From: Actinomycetota bacterium
GTDB lineage: Bacteria; Actinomycetota; Actinomycetes; Actinomycetales; Microbacteriaceae
Length of the DNA stretch: 11,727 nt
Direction: 5' to 3'
Assembly: GCA_016870695.1 (NCBI GenBank)
Contig: VGAV01000039.1
Span: forward strand, 1 to 11,727
Of the stretch, positions 6,367 to 11,727 are shown piece after piece; the first letter of the stretch is position 1, and every line of letters begins with the position of its first letter. A program made the position numbers and the translations under genes. The notes under the pieces were generated by a model. That model did not search any database. It was not told where the DNA came from and saw nothing but the letters and a program-made list of their open reading frames with translations.

Positions 6367-8063
6367 GCGCTGCCGTTGCGCCGCGCGATGAACCCGGCGA
6401 GCACGGCGTGCGACAGCGGGACCACCGAGGCGATGGCCAGCAGCGTCCCGAGCACGGCCTGCTCGGCCTGCAGCAGGATGCCGCCGATCAGCAGCCCCGT
6501 GAACAGCACCGCCGACACCACCCGGCGCACCATGCGCTCGAGGTCGCGGATGCGACGCTCGATGCGCGGGGTCTGGACCGAGACGGACCCGTCCTCGAAC
6601 CGGTCGACGAGGGAGTCGATGCGCCGCGGCAGTCGCGCGGTCACCGCGGCGACGGCGCCGACCTCGCGGGCGAGCGCCTGAACCGTGTTGCCGCTCTCCT
6701 CGCGGATGAGGCGCTGGGCGTACGGCTCGACGGCGTCCCAGATGTTGAAGCGCGGGTCCAGCGCGCTGCACATCCCGCTCGTCAGCGACATGGCGCGCAC
6801 GATGAGCAGGAAGTTCTCGGGCAGCTGGAACGGCAGCGAGCGCACGACGTCGCCGAATTCGACGGCGAAGGCGCGGAACTCGCGCGGGTCGACCTCCTGC
6901 AGCTCCGCGAAGCCCATCCCGCCGAAGCGCGAGAAGAGCTGCGTCATCGCGCGCTCCAGCTGGATCGTGTCCGCCGTCGGCAGCAGCACGCCGATGTCCC
7001 GGATGCCGTCGACGAGTCCCTTGCCGTCCCGGGATGCCGCCGCGATCAGCACACGCCGCAGACCGCGGCGGAGCGTCGGGGGCACCTCGCCCATCATCCC
7101 GAAGTCGATGAACGTGAACGTCCACGCCGGGGAGGTGGCATCCGGAGCCGCCGGGAGCGGCGTGACGAACACGTTCCCCGGGTGCGGGTCGGCGTGGAAG
7201 AACCCGTCCTCGAACAGCTGGTCGAACATGACCGCGGCGAACCGGGCCGCGACCTCGGACGGGTCGATGCCGGCCGCCCGCAGCGCGTCGACATCGCTGA
7301 TCTTGATGGCCGTGACGTCCTGCAGGGTGAGCACGCGCCGGGTCGTCCGCTCCCACACCACCTCGGGCACGGCGACGAGCCCGTCGACGGCGAAGTCCAC
7401 GGCGAACCGCTCCGAGTTCGCGGCCTCCTGGAGGTAGTCGATCTCCTCCAGGCTCGTGACCGCGAACTCCTCCACGAGCGAGGGCATGTCGACGCGGTCG
7501 GACACGAGCGTCACCTTGCTGAGCCAGCGCCCGACCTTGCGCAGCGCGCGCAGGTCGACGTCGACGATGCGGTCGATCCCGGGCCGCTGGATCTTGAGCA
7601 CGACGTCGCGCATGCCGGTGTCCGCCGCGAGGGCGTCCGTGAGCGTGGCGCGATGGGCTTGACCCAGGGATGCCGCCGCGAGCGGGCGCTCGTCGACCGA
7701 GGCGAAGGCCGCGGTCATCGGCATCCCGAGCTCCTCCTCCGCCCGCGCGCGGATGGCCGCGAAGGGAACAGCGGGGACCTCGTCCTGCAGGCCCTCGAGC
7801 TCTTTGGTGATGATGGGCGGCAGCACGTCCAGGCGCGAGGACATGTACTGGCCGACCTTGATCATGAGGCCGCCGAGGTCCAGCGCCAGGACGTGGAAGC
7901 GCCGAGCGAGCTTCTGCAGCCGGCGGGTGCGCCCGCGGGCTGACAGGGCACCGAGGCCGAAGCGCGGGAGGAACAGCTCCCACCACCAGGCCTGCACCAG
8001 ATAACGGGCGGCGAAGCGCGTGATGCGCCGGTAGCGGGCGCGCATGAGGGCGTCGTCGGACAT
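6363..8063 (-). CDS. ABC1/AarF/UbiB-family atypical kinase, 566 aa
   Basis: Members of this family bind ATP through a protein-kinase-like fold and are tied to membrane lipid or quinone metabolism; many have ATPase rather than kinase activity. Seen: the family KxGQ motif at K69-Q72 (MIKVGQYMSSR), the Ala-rich nucleotide loop AAAS at 129-132, the VVLKIQRPG lysine K157, EEIDYLQEAAN (E207, D209), the catalytic HADPHPGN (290-297) and metal-binding IDFG (D320). Two hydrophobic segments close the protein (about 517-560: VVSAVLFTGLLIGGILL and AVLGTLLAIASVVPLSHAVL), matching the usual membrane-anchored ADCK layout. The start is ATG at 8063, with AAGGAG (8069-8074) 5 nt upstream. It lies 53 bp downstream of the PadR gene on the same strand and is probably co-transcribed. 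In actinobacteria, which use menaquinone, the true substrate is uncertain. Confidence 0.93.
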   Translation of the reverse strand: MSDDALMRARYRRITRFAARYLVQAWWWELFLPRFGLGALSARGRTRRLQKLARRFHVLALDLGGLMIKVGQYMSSRLDVLPPIITKELEGLQDEVPAVPFAAIRARAEEELGMPMTAAFASVDERPLAAASLGQAHRATLTDALAADTGMRDVVLKIQRPGIDRIVDVDLRALRKVGRWLSKVTLVSDRVDMPSLVEEFAVTSLEEIDYLQEAANSERFAVDFAVDGLVAVPEVVWERTTRRVLTLQDVTAIKISDVDALRAAGIDPSEVAARFAAVMFDQLFEDGFFHADPHPGNVFVTPLPAAPDATSPAWTFTFIDFGMMGEVPPTLRRGLRRVLIAAASRDGKGLVDGIRDIGVLLPTADTIQLERAMTQLFSRFGGMGFAELQEVDPREFRAFAVEFGDVVRSLPFQLPENFLLIVRAMSLTSGMCSALDPRFNIWDAVEPYAQRLIREESGNTVQALAREVGAVAAVTARLPRRIDSLVDRFEDGSVSVQTPRIERRIRDLERMVRRVVSAVLFTGLLIGGILLQAEQAVLGTLLAIASVVPLSHAVLAGFIARRNGSA

Positions 8064-8116
8064 CGTGTCTCCTTGATGCCGACGTGCCGCGCGCCCGCTG
8101 TCGGAGGGCGGCAACC

Positions 8117-8698
8117 TCAGCTCTGAGCGAGGATGGAGTAGAGCTTACGGCGCGCCTCTTCGAGGACCTCGACGGCTTGCGCGACCTGCTCCTTGTCCCC
8201 CGTGCGTGCGACCTGCGCCGCGGCCTGGGCCAGCTCGACGCCCGCCTTGGGCAGCGCCGTCATGCGGCCGCTGTCGCGCGAGCCCGCGGTCTCCCACGGG
8301 GCGGCGGAGCGTTCGGTGGTCTCGTCGCCCGCGGCGGCGCGCCCCTCCTCGGTGAGCGAGTAGGTCTTGCGGCCGCCGGACTCCTCGGCCCGCACGAGGC
8401 CCTCGTCGGTGAGCAGCTGCAGCGTGGGGTACACCGAGCCCGGGCTGGGCTTCCAGGTGCCGCCGCTGCGCTCCTCGATCTCGCGGATGATCTGGTAGCC
8501 GTGCATCGGCTGCTCCAGCAGGAGAGAGAGGACGGCCGAACGCACGTCGCCCTTGTTCATGCGGGGCGTGCCGCCGGTCTTCTGCTCGAACTGCGTGCGC
8601 AGCTGCTCCATGGCGTCGAGGATGTTCGACATCGGCCAACCGGCGCCGTTGTGCCCGCCGCGTCCGCCGAACGCGTCTCCCAGGAATGAACCACTCAT
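8117..8698 (-). CDS. PadR-family transcriptional regulator, 193 aa
   Basis: Cytoplasmic winged-helix DNA-binding protein. Seen: a Gly/His-rich N-terminal segment (1-45), then the PadR wing-HTH at about 48-124. The typical signatures are VLSLLLEQPMHGYQIIREI, KPSPGSVYPTLQLL and GRKTYSLTEEGR. A C-terminal helical part of about 65 residues (AQAAAQVARTGDKEQVAQA) would form the dimer. The start is ATG at 8698, with AAGGAGG (8704-8710) 5 nt upstream. Known: PadR regulators respond to small ligands such as phenolics or drugs and often repress a neighbouring membrane gene plus themselves. Inference: the inverted repeat at 8730-8757 just upstream is its operator, and the AarF-like kinase downstream its co-regulated partner. 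The ligand cannot be predicted. Confidence 0.9.
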   Translation of the reverse strand: MSGSFLGDAFGGRGGHNGAGWPMSNILDAMEQLRTQFEQKTGGTPRMNKGDVRSAVLSLLLEQPMHGYQIIREIEERSGGTWKPSPGSVYPTLQLLTDEGLVRAEESGGRKTYSLTEEGRAAAGDETTERSAAPWETAGSRDSGRMTALPKAGVELAQAAAQVARTGDKEQVAQAVEVLEEARRKLYSILAQS

Positions 8699-8729
8699 GA
8701 CGACCTCCTTCGCGCGGACCCGACCTGGG

Positions 8730-8757
8730 TCAGCGATATACAACGATATATCGCTGA
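8730..8757. promoter_or_regulatory. Probable PadR operator and promoter: 11-bp inverted repeat
   Basis: TCAGCGATATA (8730-8740) and TATATCGCTGA (8747-8757) are perfect inverted arms with a 6-bp spacer CAACGA. A perfect 10-bp palindrome CGATATATCG (8744-8753) sits inside. It is one of few AT-rich spots in the region and lies 20 bp upstream of the PadR ribosome binding site. TATATC read on the minus strand (8740-8735) fits a -10 box, so binding there would block transcription. PadR proteins often bind such AT-rich inverted repeats. Confidence 0.7.
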
Positions 8758-8791
8758 GGGTGGGTGCGGGCTGGGAATTCGAGGAAGGATG

Positions 8792-9052
8792 CCGACAAGT
8801 CGGCGCCCGGGCACCGACGCTGTGCCGTGACGTGGCGCACATATACGCGACGCGCGGGCTGACGCGTACATTCGCGACACGTCAGCGCCCGGGGGCTGAC
8901 GCTGCGCCGTGACGAGGCGTAGATGTACGCGACGCGCCGGCTGACGCGTACATTCGCGACAAGTCAGCGCCCGCGGGCTGACGCTGCGCCGTGACTTGGC
9001 GTAGATGTACGCGACGCGCGGGCTGACGCGTACATTCGCGACACCTCAGCGC
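8792..9052. repeat. Tandem 82-bp repeat array, 3 full units plus a partial fourth
   Basis: Units start at 8792, 8874 and 8956, each exactly 82 bp, and a 15-bp piece starts at 9038. Units 2 and 3 differ at 5 of 82 positions; unit 1 differs from unit 3 at 11. Each unit can form three hairpins: GTCAGC/GCTGAC (unit 1: GTCGG/CCGAC), a small CGCC/GGCG, and ATGTACGCG/CGCGTACAT. The array starts about 30 bp beyond the LT2 stop, in its likely 3' UTR, and ends about 35 bp before the PadR operator on the other side. It encodes no plausible protein. Confidence 0.85.
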
Positions 9053-9082
9053 GTGGGGCGGGCGTGCGCGCGCGGGAGCGGG

Positions 9083-10048
9083 TCAGTACCAGTTGACGGC
9101 CTGCGAGTGCGACCAGGCGCTGCAGGGCGTGCCGTAGGCGCGGTCGATGTAGTCGAGCCCCCACGCGATCTGCGTCGCCGCGTTCGTCTGCCAGTCGGAG
9201 CCGGCGGACGCCATCTTGCTGCCGGGGAGGGACTGCGGGATGCCGGTGGCCCCACTCGGGTTGTAGGCCTGGTAGTTCCAGCCCGACTCCTTCTGCCACA
9301 GCGACGACAGGCAGGAGAACTGATCGCTCCCCCAGCCGTAACGCTCCGCCGCCATCTGGGCGGCGACAGTGCGGGCGCCGTCGGGCGTGTTGACGCGGGC
9401 GAGGGCCGCGGCGGCCTCGGCCTCACGCTGCGCCTCGGCTGCGGCGGCGGCCTCGGCCTGACGCTGCGCCTCCGCGGCGGCCGCGGCGGCGGCCTCTTCG
9501 GCGGCCTTCTGCGCGAGCGCTGCGTCCAGGCTGCCGCGCAGTTCCTCGACGCGGTCGGCGACGCGCTCCGTCTCGACCTCGGCGTTCTGCGTGAGGGCCG
9601 GCAGCATGAGCACGGGCAGCAGCGTGGAGGTCGAGAGGCGGTCCGCTGCGTCCTGCAGGTCGGACGTGTCGACGGTGGTGTCGGCTCCGACCGACAGGGG
9701 CAGACCGGCGGCGGCGATGTCCGCCTGGACCGAGGCCGCGTCCGCGAGGGCGGTGTCGACGCCGGACTGCGCATCCGCGGCGCCGGAGGTGATCGCCCCC
9801 AGCGTCGGCGACGTGATGAGCGGCGCGGTGCCGAGCGTCGAGGTCCCCGCCGGGGCGACCGCGCCGACCGTCGGCGTCGGGGACGGCGAGGCGGACGGGG
9901 CGGCGAACGCCGAACCGGCGACATCGGACATCGAGACGGGCGCGGCGACCGCGACCCCCGTGGTGGCCATCATGCCGAGCGCCACTCCGGCGCAGGTGGC
10001 CGCGGTCGCGAGGGTGCGGCGGGCACGGTGGACGTGGTGGAGCTTCAC
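9083..10048 (-). CDS. Secreted lytic-transglycosylase-like protein (LT2), 321 aa
   Basis: Paralogue of LT1, likely a peptidoglycan-acting enzyme. Seen: GTG at 10048 gives an immediate signal peptide, MKLHHVHRARRTLATAATCAGVALG, with cleavage near AVAA-P (about residue 36). The in-frame TTG at 10132 and GTG at 10072 would put polar residues before it and are less likely. The start has no clear Shine-Dalgarno. A Ser/Thr/Pro-rich stretch and an Ala/Glu coiled coil (LRGSLDAALAQKAAEEAAAA) precede the C-terminal domain (about 236-321). That domain has KESGWNYQAYN with candidate catalytic Glu254, TGIPQ, Cys246 and Cys309. It is close to LT1 over the C-terminal 86 residues. Also shared upstream of the coil are TTVDT and LRGSLD. 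LT1 and LT2 face each other about 4.1 kb apart. Expression is likely controlled by the element at 10126-10177. Confidence 0.87.
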   Translation of the reverse strand: MKLHHVHRARRTLATAATCAGVALGMMATTGVAVAAPVSMSDVAGSAFAAPSASPSPTPTVGAVAPAGTSTLGTAPLITSPTLGAITSGAADAQSGVDTALADAASVQADIAAAGLPLSVGADTTVDTSDLQDAADRLSTSTLLPVLMLPALTQNAEVETERVADRVEELRGSLDAALAQKAAEEAAAAAAAEAQRQAEAAAAAEAQREAEAAAALARVNTPDGARTVAAQMAAERYGWGSDQFSCLSSLWQKESGWNYQAYNPSGATGIPQSLPGSKMASAGSDWQTNAATQIAWGLDYIDRAYGTPCSAWSHSQAVNWY

Positions 10049-10090
10049 ATCAGAACGCAGCAAAAGGAGCACTTTCGTCGGGGCGCGCAC

Positions 10091-10126
10091 CCGTCGGGTC
10101 GGGCGCGGAATCGTGCCGTCGGGTCG
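10091..10126 (-). other. 11-bp direct repeat in the LT2 leader
   Basis: CCGTCGGGTCG on the plus strand occurs at 10091-10101 and again at 10116-10126, 25 bp apart. Both copies lie in the region between GACTTGTGTC and the GTG start. A regulator site or chance in GC-rich sequence are both possible. Confidence 0.35.
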
Positions 10127-10177
10127 ACACAAGTCCCCGAGTGTGGTCGGCTCTTCTGGACGTTATCTTTTCGTTAC
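10126..10177 (-). promoter_or_regulatory. LT2 upstream element shared with LT1
   Basis: Reading the minus strand: GTAACG (10177-10172), 5 bp, ATAACG (10166-10161) running into CGTCCAG (10162-10156), exactly 20 bp, then GACTTGTGTC (10135-10126). The two 6-bp boxes are 11 bp apart, one helical turn, as for OmpR-family response regulators. The GTG start is 77 nt downstream of the last block; in LT1 the corresponding gap is 60 nt. Confidence 0.6.
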
Positions 10178-10220
10178 CTGGGAGGACGGTGGGAGCGCGC
10201 GCACGGAAAGACCCAGGTGG

Positions 10221-10241
10221 GAGGGGTCTGACGGACCTCTC
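10221..10241 (-). terminator. Candidate pgi terminator hairpin
   Basis: An 8-bp stem with one G-T wobble (10221-10228 with 10234-10241, loop TGACG) lies about 115 nt after the pgi stop and 44 bp before the LT2 regulatory element. Closer to the stop (around 10337-10356) there is another weak inverted repeat, CCTC/GAGG. Either could end pgi transcripts; no T-tract supports one clearly. Apart from these and the LT2 control region, 10049-10355 holds nothing that I can support. Confidence 0.35.
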
Positions 10242-10355
10242 AGGCCCCTTGCGACGGTGGGTCCGATCCGCCGCCGACGCGACCACGGTCCACCCCGGGG
10301 CTCCGCGGGCCGAGCAAGGCGACGTTCGCCCTGCCCGGCCTCCGAAACGCCGAGG

Positions 10356-11727
10356 TCAGGCGCGGTGCGCGCGGTAGTAGGCCAGAAGTGCCGCGGTCGA
10401 GGCGTCCTGAGACTGCGCCGCCTCCTCGTCGCCCTCGAGCGCGGGAGCGATCTGCAGCGCCAGCTGCTTGCCGAGCTCCACGCCCCACTGATCGAAGCTG
10501 TTGATGCCCCAGATGGTCCCCTGCGTGAAGGTGATGTGCTCGTACAAAGCGATGAGCTGACCGAGCACGGACGGCGTCAACGACGGCGCGAAGATCGAGG
10601 TCGTGGGGCGGTTCCCGGGGAAGGTGCGCGCGGCGACGAGCGCCCCGGTGGTGCCCTCGGCCTCGACCTCCTCCGCGGTCTTGCCGAACGCGAGCGCCTT
10701 CGTCTGCGCGAGGAAGTTGGCGAGGAACAGGCCGTGCACGTCGCGTCCACCGTCGGCGAGCGGATAGGCCGGGTTCACCATTGCGATGAAGTCCGCCGGG
10801 ATCAGTCGGGTGCCCTGGTGGATGAGCTGGTAGAACGCGTGCTGGCCGTTCGTGCCGGGCTCGCCCCAGAACACCTCGCCGGTGTCGGTCGTCACCGGGG
10901 AGCCGTCCCAGCGCACCGACTTTCCGTTCGACTCCATCGTGAGCTGCTGCAGGTAGGCCGGGAACCGGTGGAGCTGCTGCGCGTAGGGCAGCACCGCATG
11001 CGACTGCGCGCCGAGGAAGTTCGTGTACCAGACGTTCAGCAGACCCATGAGGACGGGCACGTTCCGGTCGACCGGCATGGACGCGACATGTTCGTCGACC
11101 GTGTGGAACCCGGCGAGGAGCTCGCGGAAGACGCCGGGACCGAGCGTGATGGCCAGCGACAGGCCGATCGCCGAGTCGACCGAGTAGCGGCCGCCGACCC
11201 AGTCCCAGAAGCCGAAGGCGTTCGCCGGGTCGATGCCGAAGTCGGCGACCTTGTCCAGTGCCGTCGATACGGCGACGAAGTGGTGGGCCACCGCGTCCGT
11301 GCGGGCGTCGTCGGAGTCCTCCAGCGCGCCGGCCGTGGCCAGCCGCTCCCACAGCCAGTCGCGGGCCAGGCGCGCGTTGGTCAGCGTCTCGAGCGTGGTG
11401 AAGGTCTTCGAGGCGACGATGAACAGCGTCGTCTCGGGATCCAGGTCGGCGGTCTTCTGCGCGAGATCGGTCGGGTCGATGTTCGAGACGAAGCGCGCGT
11501 GGATGCCGGCGTCGGCGTACGGCAGCAGGGCCTCGTACACCATGACCGGACCGAGGTCGCTGCCCCCGATGCCGATGTTGACGACGTGGGTGACCTTCTT
11601 TCCGGTCACGCCGCGCCACTCCCCCGAACGGACGCGGTCCGCGAAGGCGGACAGGCGGTCGAGCACCTCGTGCACGTCGGCGTCGACGTCCTGCCCGTCC
11701 ACCTCGAGAGTCGGAGCGGCACCGGCC
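10356..11727 (-). CDS. pgi: Glucose-6-phosphate isomerase, 5' end outside window
   Basis: Interconverts glucose-6-phosphate and fructose-6-phosphate in glycolysis and gluconeogenesis. The window holds 456 C-terminal residues; the family is usually about 530-560 long, so roughly 80-100 N-terminal residues are missing. A GTG at 11702 is in frame but is not the start: the frame stays open to the edge. Seen: [13 protein letters not shown] (sugar-phosphate binding), [14 protein letters not shown] (PGI signature 1), [19 protein letters not shown] with the catalytic base Glu, [12 protein letters not shown], and [14 protein letters not shown] (signature 2 with the active-site Lys). All expected blocks are in order. 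The enzyme is cytoplasmic. It is the gene before LT2 on the same strand but 307 bp away, so probably a separate unit. Confidence 0.96.
   Translation of the reverse strand, partial: AGAAPTLEVDGQDVDADVHEVLDRLSAFADRVRSGEWRGVTGKKVTHVVNIGIGGSDLGPVMVYEALLPYADAGIHARFVSNIDPTDLAQKTADLDPETTLFIVASKTFTTLETLTNARLARDWLWERLATAGALEDSDDARTDAVAHHFVAVSTALDKVADFGIDPANAFGFWDWVGGRYSVDSAIGLSLAITLGPGVFRELLAGFHTVDEHVASMPVDRNVPVLMGLLNVWYTNFLGAQSHAVLPYAQQLHRFPAYLQQLTMESNGKSVRWDGSPVTTDTGEVFWGEPGTNGQHAFYQLIHQGTRLIPADFIAMVNPAYPLADGGRDVHGLFLANFLAQTKALAFGKTAEEVEAEGTTGALVAARTFPGNRPTTSIFAPSLTPSVLGQLIALYEHITFTQGTIWGINSFDQWGVELGKQLALQIAPALEGDEEAAQSQDASTAALLAYYRAHRA

Noticed and set aside
6214..7986. Further long shadow frames over the kinase gene on both strands
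   Set aside because: They overlap the AarF-type gene, which has a full set of catalytic motifs and a proper ribosome binding site.
8695..8880. Short minus-strand frames in the repeat array with the text SRMYASARASR
   Set aside because: They are translations of the repeat, arise again in each unit, and lack ribosome binding sites.
8792..9000. GACTTGT on the minus strand inside the 82-bp units as further copies of the GACTTGTGTC block
   Set aside because: Only 7 bases agree and the phased direct repeat upstream is missing, so chance is sufficient.
8792..9052. CRISPR array
   Set aside because: Whole 82-bp units repeat end to end with no unique spacers, and there are no cas genes nearby.
10049..10132. 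Longer LT2 start at TTG 10132 or GTG 10072
   Set aside because: Both would put a polar or odd leader before a good signal peptide, and the TTG lies inside the conserved GACTTGTGTC block.
10240..11619. Second minus-strand frame over pgi
   Set aside because: Frame-shifted shadow of pgi; the true frame shows both PGI signatures.

Overview
This is a GC-rich, gene-dense stretch of an actinobacterial chromosome. Several things point to the Microbacteriaceae, probably Microbacterium: the strong bias to G or C at third codon positions, GTG starts behind AGGAGG-type ribosome binding sites, a 484-residue ribosomal protein S1 with an acidic tail, and small secreted transglycosylase-like proteins with Ala/Glu-rich coiled coils. 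The genus is an inference. No rRNA, tRNA, CRISPR array, transposase or prophage gene was seen.

Left part (1-3581, minus strand). Read in the direction of transcription: rpsA, a strong hairpin, an unannotated 57-residue single-pass membrane protein, then a GH13-family enzyme related to trehalose synthases. The 3' end of the GH13 gene lies outside the window. rpsA is divergent from a secreted lytic-transglycosylase-like gene (LT1, 3954-4982, plus strand), separated by a 372-bp intergenic region.

Middle part (4983-8698). LT1 ends in a 16-bp perfect-stem hairpin. Next is a three-TM protein of unknown function (5121-6239, plus), whose core resembles DUF3137. It converges on an AarF/ABC1/UbiB-type atypical kinase (6363-8063, minus) across a short array of 33-34 bp hairpin-forming repeats. 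The kinase follows a PadR-family regulator gene (8117-8698, minus), probably in one operon. That regulator gene has an 11-bp-arm inverted repeat just upstream, a likely self-operator.

Right part (8699-11727). Between the PadR gene and the second transglycosylase paralogue (LT2, 9083-10048, minus) lies a tandem array of exactly 82-bp units containing hairpins. LT2 is preceded by the 3' part of pgi (glucose-6-phosphate isomerase), whose N terminus is beyond the window.

The most interesting non-coding signals are four. (1) LT1 and LT2 share an upstream element: an 11-bp-phased direct repeat ending in CGTCCAG, then exactly 20 unconserved bases, then GACTTGTGTC. This suggests co-regulation of two cell-wall-active paralogues. 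(2) The 82-bp tandem repeats show compensatory and G-U changes that keep the hairpins, best explained by structure in minus-strand RNA. (3) The 33-34 bp repeats sit at a convergent gene junction. (4) The 7-mer GGCATCC/GGATGCC occurs 17 times by hand count, far more than composition predicts, and is enriched between genes.
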